This document shows positions 45,272-56,967 of a stretch of DNA of 64,000 nucleotides, piece after piece. Every line of letters starts with the position of its first letter. Position 1 is the first letter of the stretch. Source of the DNA: Ophiobolus disseminans. Lineage: Eukaryota; Ascomycota; Dothideomycetes; Pleosporales; Phaeosphaeriaceae. A model generated the notes under the pieces. That model was given only the letters and a program-made list of their open reading frames with translations, had not been told where the DNA came from and did not search any database. The position numbers and the translations under genes were made by a program. Location: contig MU006217.1 of the NCBI GenBank assembly GCA_010093685.1, positions 1,533,644 through 1,597,643 on the forward strand, written 5' to 3'.

Positions 45272-45712
45272 GCACGTCTTTCACTACCATCGACTCGACT
45301 TCAGACTTCGCCATATACCCATTTAATAACATTCGAGACGGGTGCAATTTCACCTTGATTGTGCATATTCGAGCACAAGGCGCAACGACCAAGCAGCATA
45401 ATCGGCGCATTAGGGACAGCTCAAGGAGCAAAGAATTTTGAAATATAGATAGATACATCAAACACTACATAGAACTGCCTACAAGGCTCAATCAAAATCA
45501 TATCAAGCTATCATCGCTTCTGACTACTGTTTCAATATGCATCAATAAGTGACAATGCGTGAAGCTCTTACGTTTCCTCTTTCGGACATAGCGTGAAATG
45601 ACGTTGGACGCGACGCGACTTTGATTTTGGCGATCATCAACTTTTCGATCTTGAGCCTCCACTCTCTTACAGCAACACCACCCTCTCCACTGGCTCTTTC
45701 ACAAAATTGACC
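45272..45712. promoter_or_regulatory. Upstream region of POL31
   Basis: A 441-base gap between two plus-strand genes. It holds the 3' UTR of the wall-protein gene and the POL31 promoter. Confidence 0.45.
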
Positions 45713-47246
45713 ATGGCCGTCGCAAATGGCAACCTGCTGAAAGAAGCGTCAAATGCAGCTTTGGCGCCAATTCGCAATGAATCTAACTACGATCCGCTCC
45801 GCACTTTCGAGCTTCCCAAGGGCGCCGACAAGCACTACTCACAGCAATTTGCCGACATGTACTTCTTACGTTTATCCGAGTTGAAGAAACATGTGATGGA
45901 GAAGGCACACGAAGCATGGGACGAATTCGAGGTACGGCATCTGCATACGTACTTGGAACTCGTTTGTGCTGACCGTACTTAAGCTGGGAGGTGAAAAGGC
46001 ACATTTCGTAGAGCGCGTGCTGGACGTACGGCAAGGACAACTATGCTGGGTTGTGGGAACAGTCTACATGGAGCTTCCCGAGAAGCCCAATGTGCTGGCC
46101 GACATCACAAAAGAGCATGACATAGTCGCTCCTCCACCCCGCGAAACATATATCTCCTCCTCTACCACCGACGACATGATGCTCGAAGACGAATCGGGTC
46201 GGCTCCGCGTCACGGGCGAACCTGTACACGCCCACTATGTCACAGGATGTGTGCTCGCTGCTCTTGGAACCGAACAAGCAGACGGTACCTTCCAAGTAAT
46301 CGCAACGCAGTATGCAGATCTCCCTGAACAGCCTAAACGCTGGGAGAGACAGGACGCAGCGTTGGAAGAGGCTGGAGAAGAGATACCGAAACGAGGACCA
46401 GCAGGCAAACTAGCCATCGTCTCTGGACTCGACATCACAGGCTCAGACGACAAAGATCTGTACCTCGATCTCCTCGTCGAATACCTAACAGGCGAAGCAA
46501 CAGGCCCGCCCGACCAAGCCTCCGCCTCCCACATAACCCGCCTCATCATTGCCGGCGACTCGCTCCAGCGCGGCGCACCCATCCTCTCCCGTGAAGAATT
46601 CGCAGAACACAAACAAAACTCACGCCACTACGGCTACGACGCAACCGTCTACGACCCCTCGCCCGCACAGCGCCTCGACACCCTACTCTCCGACATCCTA
46701 CCCACCCTCCCTATCACACTTATCCCAGGCGTCTCAGACCCCGCAAATGTCGCGCTACCTCAACAACCCCTCCACCCAGCCCTCTTCCTCAAATCGCTCG
46801 TATACTCCGAACGGCCTGCAGATGGCATCGACACCATCCACGGCCTGGACATGGTTACAAATCCCTGGGACGGCGATATCGAAGGGTACCGCGTCCTGGG
46901 CACGGGCGGCCAGGCCGTCGCCGACCTACTCAAGTACGTAAAGAACGTGCGGCCCACCGAAGTCATGGAGATGATGCTGCGGTGGCGATGCGTTGCGCCC
47001 ACGGCGCCGGATACGCTGTGGTGCTATCCCTTCCAGGACGACGATCCGCTGCTAGTCAAGGAGTGTCCGCACCTGTATGTCGCGGGGTGCCAGAAGAAGT
47101 TCGGTAAGAAAGTTATTGAGGGCCCTGAGGGGCAGAAGTGCTTGGTTGTTAGTGTGCCGAGATTTAGTGTTTCGAGACAGGTTGTGCTTGTGGATTTGGA
47201 GAGTTGGGAGGTGGAGACTGTGAGGATTGGGGTTGTGGGGAAGTAG
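45713..47246 (+). CDS. POL31: DNA polymerase delta subunit B (Pol31/Cdc1)
   Basis: Exons 45713-45931 and 45984-47246 around a 52-nt intron give 493 residues. The intron ends in AAG rather than CAG/TAG but joins WDEFE to LGGEKAHFVERVLDVRQG, which is conserved. The N-terminal OB-fold region has SQQFADMYFLRLSELKKHV and WVVGTVYMELPEKPNVL. The inactive phosphoesterase domain has GKLAIVSGLDITG, LIIAGDSLQ, LIPGVSDPANVALPQQPLH, VTNPWDG, GTGGQAVADLLKY and the tail CPHLYVAGCQKKFG. Pol31 links the catalytic subunit Pol3 to Pol32 in the replicative polymerase and also belongs to the Pol zeta complex. Length and motif order match the family. Confidence 0.95.
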
Positions 47247-47587
47247 GTCACTTGGTTAGAGGGGGTTGACTTGGGAGGGAGAAGAGGATGTATGATACCC
47301 AATATTTTGGATGAGCGCAATGAGCAACGATTCGAGATGGGAAAAGTGCTTGCTATGCGACTGCATTGATATGCCACCTTGGACAATTATGGAAAACTAA
47401 GGGACTGACTATCCCCGAAGAAAGTTTGGCTCGATATTAGAAGTCGCACATCACTGCGATGCTATTCAGGCTCTGTTATGGTGAGAGTGTAAAGCGTGAT
47501 AGAATGTCTAGGTCTGGTGCTACAAAGAGACAGATAACGCTGCTCAAAATCCAGTATTTGCAAAGAAGCCTGAGTCGTGATCGTGAC
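47247..47587. other. Convergent 3' intergenic region
   Basis: A 341-base gap between POL31 and the EAF gene, which converge. It contains repeat copy B (47400-47481). Confidence 0.5.
47400..47481. repeat. Degenerate dispersed repeat, copy B
   Basis: An 82-base segment collinear with 42768-42848, best conserved at its two ends. See copy A. Confidence 0.45.
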
Positions 47588-49152
47588 CTACTCTTCTTCA
47601 CTCTCCTCACTACTATCCCCGCCCGCTAATCCAGCCATCATCTCCTGATACAGCGGATCCTCCTCATCTTCGTCAGAAGCAGCCATGCTAGCTCTCCGCT
47701 CATGTCCGCTCGTCCCCTGTCGCGCAGGCGGGCCAATATCCATAACATCGACATCAGGATCCGCATCCACCATATCCACATCGCCGTCATCGTCATCATC
47801 ATCTTCGCCCTCAGCATCCTCTGCATCACCGCCCAGGTCGCCGAAGTCAATAACGCTGTCGTCCTGCTGTGTGCGATTCTTGCGTGCTGTGAAGGTGTGT
47901 GGATTCGGCGAGCCTTGGTTGCTGTTCGTTGCGCTGGCCAGCGATATGGGGCCGTTGGAGGGCGATCTGAAGCCGCCGCCTACGCCGAGGTTTTGGCCTA
48001 GACCGAGGGATTTCAGAGCACCGCCATTGCGTGCTCGTGAAGGCGCGTCAGGGACCTCGATCTCTAGACCTCCGTCATCATCAGACTCACCCTCGGCGTC
48101 TTCATCCTCTTGGTCAGACGCTGCAAGGTATCGAGGAGATGGCGAACGTGGTCTGGCTGGCGAAGATACAGGCTCAGCTTCGCCCTCGGCGTCGACATCG
48201 GAGTCGTCCGAGGAGTATATGATCTCGGCAGACTTGATGATCTTGGTAGTTGTTGTTCCGGCAGCTTTGCCCTTAGGCTTTGATGCGGCGTCAACTGCAG
48301 GCCGTTCAGAAGCGCGGCGTTCGAGGTGGATCGAAGGTGTTGGCTGTGCTTTCTTCGCCGCTGCACTCTTCTTCTTCATGAACATGGTGGACTCGGCCGT
48401 CTTGCGCTTCTTTGGTACCGGCTCAGCAGCCTTTGACTTCGGTGCCACGGCCACTGCAGGCTTTCGTGCGCCGAATTGTGGTGTGTTTGTCGCGCTGCCA
48501 GTGCCTGTCCGGTAGTCGGGCGAAGATACGGATTGGTATTCAGACTCATCGCCACGCTTTTCCTTTTCTTTACTCAGAAAGTGTCGGAAATCATAGGGGT
48601 TGCTCGAGTCTGGTTCACCAGATTCGTCGTCTGCCACGGCCTCGCCGAACAGGTCCTCCGCCCCATCTTCATCTTGCTGCTCTTCCTTGCTTTTTCGTGG
48701 GTATATTTTCGAGTACTGTGCTGAGATATTCTTGTTGTTGTGGGTCGAGACGTTGAAAGTGTACGAGTCGGAAAGCGGTTCAAGGGTGGCTTTCTGAGTG
48801 GTCGGGTCGAATAAGAGGACATACGACTTCTTTGTGGGGGCACAATTGCCGGTGAAAGTGAAAATGTCCTTGTCGCCTGCATCGCTTTTGTCTTCGATTC
48901 GGAGCTTATATAGGTTGGTGGAGGTGGATGTGAGGGTCGTGGTCCGCGATTCGGACGTCTGCGCGGGCTTGTGGTTGTCTGGCTCTCCATTAGCTGTCTG
49001 AACAGAGTTGGGATGAAGAGAGTCACGTTACATTTTACACTACTATAGCTTCCCAGTGATGAATCCTGGTTCGCTATCCGATCGCTAATGTGGAGGCTGA
49101 AGTGTGCTTTCTTGTGAGGCTCAATGCGGCTCTCGACCATCGGGGAAGCCAT
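47588..49152 (-). CDS. ELL-associated factor (Eaf) family transcription elongation protein
   Basis: Exons 49152-49039 and 48997-47588 around a short 41-nt intron (48998-49038) give 507 residues. The N-terminal Eaf domain starts SRIEPHKKAHFSLHISDRI, continues NHKPAQTS, then IFTFTGNCAPTKKSYVLLF and ATLEPLSDSYTFNVSTHNN, and ends QYSKIYPRKS. The remainder is disordered, with a basic patch (PKKRK), many Ser/Pro sites and long Asp/Glu runs at the C-terminus. Eaf proteins partner ELL/Ell1 to stimulate RNA polymerase II elongation in the nucleus. The start at 49152 and the intron are needed to attach the first strand of the domain. The acidic tail is a feature of activators. An alternative would be another acidic nuclear protein, but the N-terminal block argues against it. 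Confidence 0.8.
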
Positions 49153-49644
49153 CGGTGCACGGCAGCTGCTATGCCACACGCTCAACAACGAGGTACATGC
49201 GCTAAGGTAGGAAAGAACGATGCTTTGAGTACGGGAGTTGTAGGATATGTCACCGAGAGTGGTTTGTCATGGTGTGCTGTTGGAGAGTCGTTGGAGGAGC
49301 TGACTGTGAAGATCAGCGGCTCCGACGATCTGGCATGTCACCCAACCCGGCCTAAATTGGTAAATTGGGACGCCCGCGGTCCTTCCCGCCCGTTGCAGTG
49401 GTCTCCACATCTCCGCTCTGCCTCGGCCTCCTCACCCATTTTTTTCGTCCCGTAACTCAATAGGATACGACTACGTAAATCATCTCAAGTGAGTGTTGCG
49501 TTCGCGTTCGCGATGGATGATCTGACGCCTTGTTTGTGCAGCACCGCAATTTATCATTAACACAAACTGGGCTTCAACAGCACTTCAAGTACACCACGCT
49601 TTCATAATATATTACGTGTATCTCATTATTGCTTGATTGTCCTA
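49153..49644. other. Intergenic region (EAF promoter, CE12 3' end)
   Basis: A 492-base gap between two minus-strand genes. It carries the EAF promoter. The plus-strand ORF 49090-49455 has no support. Confidence 0.45.
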
Positions 49645-50537
49645 TCATCCACAGAACTCTCCGTCGCAGTTCGCGGGGAAATAGTACGTCCCCTTTTTAA
49701 TCGCTTTCGCGATCTCCTTCTTCGGCTGCACATACTTCTCCACGCCCTCCACCTCTTCTTCGATCAATTCCGCAACCATGTTCCCAAACACCACACTCCC
49801 TTGACTGTTCAAGTGCGTAAAGTCGGTGGGAATGAGGTTGTAGGTTGCCGACTTCTCAGGTCCAATGGCGTTGAGGTACTTTGTGCTCGCAGCGTTCAGG
49901 TCGATAATATACGCCTTGGTCTGTGCAGCTGCGGCTTTCGTCGCAGCAGTCACATCCGCCAGATTCTCATTGATCTTTCCAGTTGAATTCGAGAAGCGAC
50001 GGCGGCTCAGGCTCGTTACCAAGATGGGTGTCGCTTGTACGGCTCTGACTTCTGCCACGAATTTGACGAGGTTGGCAGTGAGCTGGGCCATGCTAATATT
50101 CTTCTCGGGCTTTTGGTCGTTGTGTCCGAATTGAATGGTTACATAAGGTTCGTAGCTCGACTTCGATGCTTTCGCGGCGGCGATTACAGCATCCCAGTCG
50201 CCGCCATTGCGGAAAGTTACGGTTGTTGCACCGTTGTGGCCGAAGTTTGTACCTGTAGCGCCTCTACGGAGCGTCGTAGTGAGGAAGCCGGTGCCCCAGC
50301 CTAAAGCGATATTAGTTCCAATTCCAATTCTCGTCAAGCAGACAGGGGATGAAGCAATTCAAGAAAGAGATATAACTTACCTCCTCCATTGGTCGCCTGC
50401 ACAGCAGTCGTCGAGTCTCCAGCCAGAAAGAAAGCTGCTGGCTTGGGTTTGTCTTTCGATCCAGACGGTGCAGCAGATGTATACGCTACAGAAGAGATGA
50501 GTGTCACGAACGACACGAAGCCAGATTGGAACAGCAT
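49645..50537 (-). CDS. Rhamnogalacturonan acetylesterase (CE12, SGNH fold)
   Basis: Exons 50537-50381 and 50300-49645 around an 80-nt intron give 270 residues. Residues 1-22 are a signal peptide (ending TSAA). Block I is FFLAGDSTTA with nucleophile Ser42; the splice completes NGGGGWGTGF; block II includes NFGHNGATT; block III is QFGHNDQK; the C-terminal catalytic pair is in DFTHLNSQG. Size, GDST and DxxHLN match carbohydrate esterase family 12. The enzyme removes acetyl groups from rhamnogalacturonan I in pectin, helping lyases and hydrolases, and acts outside the cell. Expression is likely pectin- or carbon-regulated, but no site is shown here. Confidence 0.92.
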
Positions 50538-51213
50538 CTTGATGCAAGGTTGCAAATTGCGAGCACACCACGAATAGCTGCTGGGCAACACCGACTATAT
50601 ACCCACCCTACACAAATCCATATCCATGTGTCCGACACTATGATCGCTCGTTCATGGAGACTTGCAATTTTCCACGAGGTACCCATGAAGTTGTGGAGGT
50701 TGACCGAGTCTTTCCACCAATCACGGGTCGACTCATATTGCGGAGTGTCACTGGGGCGGCTCAATACCCCGTGGGGTTGGAGCCGATATCGTCGTTGTCC
50801 GGGGAAATAATTACCGGTCTGCTGGAGACGTCTTCTCATGTGATTGCTTGTCGAGTACTTGGGGCTGCAGCTCACAACCAAATTAGCAACTTTGGCCTCA
50901 ACCACCACTTCCAATGGAGTACTTTGGTGTTACGACACACATTCGACAGTAGTCGCAGGGGTGGCAAGAAGATGTCCCATTCTCAATTAGTCCTCAGACG
51001 ATGCTTTTGATTGCTATTCGTACGCATACGTTGTTGAGTCGAGTTCTTCCTTTCCATCATCCAAAAGCAGCTTCCACTCAGCGTTATCAGGATCCCCAAG
51101 GTGACGGATGATGCTTTTTGCAACTTGCTTTAGCCAGTCTGTCGAAGCACATCTCGTCGGAGCCGCATCAATTATTATTCCAAACGTTACCAAGGTACAG
51201 CTTCAATGTAAGA
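50538..51213. promoter_or_regulatory. Upstream region of the CE12 gene
   Basis: A 676-base gap between two minus-strand genes; it contains the CE12 promoter and the 3' flank of the DUF6536 gene. Confidence 0.45.
50595..50601 (-). promoter_or_regulatory. Probable TATA box of the CE12 gene
   Basis: TATATAG on the minus strand about 60 bases upstream of the CE12 ATG, within a short C-rich stretch. Spacing is short but acceptable for a TATA-type inducible fungal promoter. Confidence 0.4.
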
Positions 51214-53499
51214 TCAAGCATAGAAGCCTCCAGGAATCGGCGGGTCAACCTCGTGGCTTGAAAGTCCGCAATGAGCTACACCGTTGTAATGCTGATCGCC
51301 TGGTCGAACAAATGCGCCCCACTTCAGTTGCTTCTCCCACGGCGCCTGCTCGTACGGTCGCGCGTAGCAAGACGCTGCAATCGCTGCGCTGCAAGACCCC
51401 ACGACCGGACTGGGGCTCAATCTCTTCCTGCCCAGGATGAACATGCCGATGGTGAGGAGTACAGTAGCGGCGAGAGCTAGAAGGATACCTAGTGGAGAGT
51501 ACGCAAGAGTGATGAAGTCATAGCCACAGTATCCTGCGCGATATGTGTAGCCGTTTGGTGATTTATAGTATGGATCCCAATGGGCGCAATCTTGGCCGAC
51601 TCGGTGTTCACCGAACATATTGTATAGTTCAACCGACACGACAAATATACTCTGAGAGGCCAGCCAGTGTAGAAGCGTCGAGAAGGCTAAGAGTGGTAGG
51701 GCGTAGCGGTACGGAAGCTGGAGAAAATAGGTACTGCGTTGTTGACCTTGAAGACTGGTTGACACTCGTAAACTTTTAGGTCGTAATGAGAAGACCGACC
51801 ATTCGTATGCAAGAAGCATCGATGTAATAGTCGCGTTGTAGGAGAAGTATATGAGCGAGATGATCACTTGGGGACTGTTGGCTATGAGGACGTTTTGGAA
51901 GACACCAGCAACGCCTGATTCCGCAGTGCCACTCTGGACGATTGTTCGTGGATCGACGTTTCCAAGGCCAATTCCGAGGACACTGCTAATATCCTTGGTG
52001 CCCTGTATAGATATGTAGCCATAGAAGAAGAGACCGACGAGGACAATGATGCCTGCAAGCAGTCTATACACAATTAGCCATGTTGCGTGTCGTTTTAACA
52101 ATTACTTACGCAAGTCGCACGGTCCATCGTTTTCCCCTCTTGACAGTCGAAGACCAAGTGTGCCGATTCGCGTTGAACGTCCTTGGTTGTTGACGGGTTC
52201 GCCAATGCTTTCCTGCGCTATGGATCTCCTGCTGAGTGACAAGACACATATTGGAAGTCGAAGCATCGGGTTCGCGCAAGAACGACACGATGGCGTCACC
52301 TACCGTGAGCATTGGGTCGTTGCGAAGCGTGAAGATACTGATCAGGAGTGTCAATGTCTTCACAGCGTTGAAGACAATCACTATGATAGCTAGATGCACG
52401 CTGAAATTTAGTCTGCACTTCTGTCCTGTAGGCTCGCTCAGGCACTTTTTTACTGGGTGGCCAAGAAAGGGTGCCCATGCCGACGGGTCAGCGCGGATTC
52501 GTGGCAGGAAGCGGTTTCCTTCTTGCGAAAAGCATGTCCCAGCTTCTCCCCCATACTGGGAGTACACCCATTTGGTACTGGTCTCTGCTGAACAAGTACT
52601 GGTACGTTCAATGGCGGGAAAGGTTCCGTAAGCTTCGTTCGCAGACATAGCACCTTCGTCAACAATGAGATAAACATTGCCTCTTGCCGACTGGAAGGTA
52701 GTACTGTAAGCATTGATACATTCGAGAGGTGTTAACTCCTCGAGGTTGCCTTTCTTGAACGCCGTAGAATATAACTGTCCGTTGAGGTATGGGAGATAGT
52801 ATTCGAAATTGCCGGCAGTCGTGAGGTTTTGTGAACCATCAAACGAGCCTCTCTCCATTGCAGTCTTGGCTTCTGGGCCGAACTGAAACACACCATAGGT
52901 CTGTGCAGAGATGGACATGAACACAACCGAATTGTAGCTTGGTTCCCGTTAGCAGACGAATCTTGACAAGGCTCGTGGGTTACTCACCACAGGTGGAGAG
53001 GAAAAGAGGAAAGTGCCAACGTCCACCAGCATAGCATCTTCCGCTTTCCAAAGTTAGACGAGATGACATTACGAAGGCTGGGTATCCCAATGTCGAGCCA
53101 AGTTCCCTTCCGATGTGCTTTGTCTACTTCGGGACGGGTTGGTGCAGAAAGACATTGCATACAGTAATTGCTTGCACCTAAAAGTGCGGAGCTCAAGATG
53201 TTAATGAGCAAATGAATGCCAATGTTTGCTTTCTTAGTGGTGTCGCAAGATGCTTCATAGAGAATGCCCATTCCATTGGTAGTTCCTCGGGTCCGGATAG
53301 CCCATACCAAGAAACCAGTGTTGATGATGAGGACTGCGGACGCTAGCCCAACAAACATGTACAAGCTGGTCTTCCATTTCTGTCGCTCTTTGCGCGCTTT
53401 TGCGATTTCAGGATTGTATGGCGAATTGTGGGGTAAGAAAGGTTGGAGTTGTATATCCGGCTGCTTCACTTGATACATGCCTGCATTGTAGGAGGTCAT
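51214..53499 (-). CDS. DUF6536 family polytopic membrane protein
   Basis: Exons 53499-52988, 52937-52110 and 52063-51214 (introns 50 and 46 nt) give 729 residues. The frame extends upstream to 53574 but without an ATG, so 53499 is chosen. After a 45-residue polar N-terminus comes WKTSLYMFVGLASAVLIINTGFLVW and then ILYEASCDTTKKANIGIHLLINILSSALLGASNYCMQCLSAP, a hallmark of this fungal family. A large central loop with many Cys is probably extracellular, followed by several more helices in the C-terminal half (NSPQVIISLIYFSYNATITS, YEWSVFS, LPYRYALPLL). Function is unknown; fungal genomes carry several copies, often in accessory regions. Splices restore SSFPLHLCYNSVVF and VRLALLAGIIVL. Confidence 0.82.
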
Positions 53500-55047
53500 G
53501 GTGCTCAGCAAGAGAGCATGCGCTCCGGCGGCAGAAGGTTGGGACGGTCGCGCGCCATGGTCTATCGGCTGCAACTGACTTTAAGTGTGACTCGTGTTCC
53601 GCAAGTTTTGAGCTGAGCGTGAGGCTGAAAACTTGAGCGTGCATGATCGCGGGCTACAATTGGTTGCGTGGGTGCTAGAAGGACGCGAGCCGCATCTTTC
53701 GCTTGATGTTTCCTAAGGTGTTTTAGATCGCTCGCGCGAGTAGCCCGATTCGTGATGCGCTATGCCCACGAGCGCTCCCGGTGCATCGAAAGTGCCAGAA
53801 GAAGATGAGCCCTTCAGCGTTGGGCTTCTGTACCTATGCGCCCATAGGAGTTCCTATGACTTTCTAGTCGTCCTGGGTGCGCTGTGCTATCGATATCAGG
53901 TGCATATAGCCCTGACACCTACATTGTTGTGGTATCGCTTGGCTTCCAAGGTTACCTAGGAAGGAGAAATCAGGAGGGGAAGTTTTGCCAAAGCGGGCAC
54001 GTCAGCGCTTAAATGATAGCTGATGTGCCATGAGTGGACAGGAACATCAACGTTCATGACTTTATCACGAATTTACCATCGGGTTCCTTTCTCGCAGATA
54101 TGCTGCTTCGAACTGCACTTGGGTAATTGCCACCTCTCGACTGCTCACGAATAGTACTCAGATCTCAACTCTCTGCCTATAACTTTGTCAATCACATTGC
54201 GAATCCCCAGAGAATCATATCGACGAACAAATAGGTACAATGATACTATGTTGGGGTTACACGAGCTTGCACCTTATGCCACCTGCTTGCGGCGATCAAA
54301 ATGAGTACAGCAAGGCTACATATACTTCGTAAATGCTCTTCATGAACATGGCAGCCTTCCAACGGGTATCTAGGTACGCGAGATTTCGACTTCACAGAGA
54401 GGTCAAGTTATTAACATCATCTCGAGTTCAGCCCGCTCGTATTGCTGATGCTCCTCCCATCTACGATGCCGTTGCTGGCAAGGCTGACTGTCCAAAATCT
54501 GCAGCGCCACCAGATTACCGTTCTGCCATGAAACGCATCGCCCGTTTCAACGAACGCCCATCATTCGCCGGTCACTTAACGATGAGAACCGACAGAATGG
54601 AACCATGGGACTGTGCCTGACGAAGCGTTAGCTGCTGCTTGGCCACCCTGACTGTTTAATCTCCGGATCAGCCCCCGTCGCACATCACGAGAACTACAAG
54701 GCTGTCCTTGCTGGTGCAATGTCATCCACATAGTCTTGATAGGAAGCGATCGACAACATGTATTTCCCCACACGTTTCGATGGACGCCAAAATTCTTGGG
54801 TGCTGATCAGCTTCGGGTAGTGAGGTGGATGAGGCGTAGAGAAGCGTTAGTACTTGATGTCTGCGACACCGCGTAATCGGCATTGAATGTTGAAAGATTT
54901 ATTTTCATCTTACATACTCTTCCTTCTTGTTCATCCATTCATTCGTTCTTTACAGCCTTGAAGGCGTCCATTCGTTCAACCAGCAGCTTCGGCCTGCTTC
55001 ACGAGATTCGATTTCATTACCAACACTCAACTCCACAGCCTATCGTT
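53500..55047. other. Gene-poor stretch upstream of the AA14-like gene
   Basis: About 1.5 kb containing two divergent promoters. One open frame (54333-54620) is listed separately as a weak candidate. A 65-residue frame at 53762-53959 has no support. Confidence 0.45.
54333..54620 (+). CDS. Weak candidate: 95-residue protein with two PPxY motifs
   Basis: An intronless frame with an ATG start encodes a basic protein containing DAPPIYDAV and SAAPPDYRSA, two PPxY motifs that in general bind WW domains of Rsp5-type ubiquitin ligases. There is no membrane segment or signal peptide and no family I recognise. Two PPxY motifs 20 residues apart could arise by chance in a GC-balanced ORF of this size. 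Included only as a possibility. Confidence 0.2.
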   Translation: MLFMNMAAFQRVSRYARFRLHREVKLLTSSRVQPARIADAPPIYDAVAGKADCPKSAAPPDYRSAMKRIARFNERPSFAGHLTMRTDRMEPWDCA

Positions 55048-56228
55048 ATGCTTCAATCGACACTTCTTGCTTTAGCTGCTGCCGCTCTGGCATCTGCCCA
55101 TACAGCAGCATGGGCACCAGGCATGTACTGCCGTGGCGGCGCCGATGCTACCAAGGACGATCAGAACACCAATCTCGTGGTGAACCCGCTCTACAACCTG
55201 GCCAAGCAGGACTGGTGGTTCCAACACCATCGTGGGTGCGATAAAGTCCCTCCAAAAGCTGAAGAGTTCCTCGAGCTCCCAGCCAATGGCAGCGTCGCCG
55301 TCGAACTTGCGCACAATCGCGCGTTCACCACGCTCTCCTACGAGGGCAAGTTAGTTACCGACTGGCCCGATGGCAAGAAACACCCAGAAAATTGGACTGG
55401 CTGGAACACGGATGGTACTCCTGCAGTTTGTTTGAAGGATGATGGTGCACTACACACGTACAATGAGAGTTCAGCGGGCGGTACTGCGTTTGCAATTAGC
55501 TACAATTCCAAGCTGGAAGACGTAACCATGGAGAACCTCGTGGTATTCACTACGCGCTACCATACTCCGTGGAAGAGGCTGGCGACCTACGATGTGCCCG
55601 ATATGCCTGCTTGTCCGGAAGGAGGATGTACCTGCGCATGGCTTTGGATTCCCAATGGTTGTGGGGAAGCGAACATGTACGCCGTCCCTTCACCTTGTAC
55701 TGACCCATACTGTGCTAATACTCAAACAGGTACATGCAGGGCTTCAAATGTAATGTCACCGGCGCCTCACCCACAGCGAAGCCACTCGCAAAGGCTCAGG
55801 TCCCAGTGTACTGCGAGAACGAGCCCGAGAAGTGCGTCAAAGGCCCGAAGCAGATGTTGGCATGGCATCAAGCGACGGGTAACAATATCGAGACTGCACA
55901 ATGGGTTACACCGAATTACAACCATAAATGCGGATGGGCCGAGGGCGCTCAAACGGATATCTTCGAAAGCAGAGCCGCTGCTCCTGCACAGTCCTCGTCT
56001 GCGATTCCTGCGTCCTTGCCTAGTTCGACATCGGTGGCACCATCTTCGGTTCTTGTTCAGTCGGTAGTCGTGTCTTCGACTCTGGCAACGCGTGTGATAG
56101 GTGCATCTGTTACACCGACACCGGTGCTGGCCGATGGTACAAGTGTGTCTACTACGAAACCCTCGACGTCGGCCACCAAGAAGACGGCGTGCACCGCGAG
56201 GCGTCCTCGATATACGCTCAGTCACTAG
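55048..56228 (+). CDS. AA14-like copper lytic polysaccharide monooxygenase
   Basis: Exons 55048-55676 and 55730-56228 around a 53-nt intron give 375 residues. The signal peptide ends ALASA, so the mature protein would begin with His18 (HTAAWAPGMYC), as needed for a copper histidine brace. The catalytic-type domain has DDQNTNLVVNPLYNL, WWFQHHRGCDKVPP, FLELPANGSVAVELAHNRAFTTLSY, ENWTGWNTDG, FAISY and, across the splice, CGEANMYMQGFKCNVTG and CVKGPKQMLAWHQATGNN. This order matches fungal AA14-type proteins, described as xylan-active LPMOs. A Ser/Thr/Val-rich tail of about 80 residues follows and ends with a basic segment, not a GPI anchor. Family number is from memory; the oxidase role is inferred. 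Confidence 0.72.
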
Positions 56229-56967
56229 AGTCAGTGATTGTGCTGCAAACAGTCGTCCTGAGTATTTTCCACTACTTGTCTTAGCCGACATTTTTACTTC
56301 TCCTCTATCGTGTACTTATTCTTCTCTTCCTGAGGTACCTTTGAACCTCTTTTCGCACATGTCCTATTTTTTATCGTGTACAAAATCCGCGAGAAGAAAA
56401 AAGCGCAAGACACACAATGTGATGTCATCAACATGGGAAATTCGACAAATTCCCCATCCTTGTTGAGGATCATTCAGACCCACCCATGTGCGTTTCAAGC
56501 AAATGCGAATCCAACAAGTGCCTTGCTTGCCCACGCTTATACTGCAGCCGAGACGAGGCTTAACACGTTTGCACCAATGACAAGGCGAGGAGATCCGCGG
56601 CACTGTGCACCCTGCGCGTCGCGCTTTCCCTTATCACACAAACTGGGAAGCGTATGATGCCGTGTTTGCCAGGCGCGATTGCATGCGGGAGGAACAGCCG
56701 GGTGAATGAGAGAATTGGGCCTGCCCAGAAGATTTGGGTCTGGGAGGGAAGGCACGTCTAGCGGCGCGGTGTTTGTAGTCTCTGCCCTTTCCTTCGTTTC
56801 TCTGATTCCACTTCCTCTCGTTGCACCCTTTGGAACCAATTCTTACTTTTTGTCGTCGATACACACTCAGTGTTTACAGTCAGGACTGTGTTGCTCGCTC
56901 GTTTAGGACGTGCATACCCAATTGGCCGCCCACGTTACTCGACGTCGATCACACAGCAGACTCAACC
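56229..56967. promoter_or_regulatory. Upstream region of the GH72 gene
   Basis: A 739-base gap between two plus-strand genes. The last 150 bases are a C/T-rich leader. No RNA gene or repeat is seen. Confidence 0.45.

Noticed and set aside
49090..49455. 121-residue plus-strand ORF near the EAF start
   Set aside because: It overlaps the EAF first exon and promoter and resembles no known protein.
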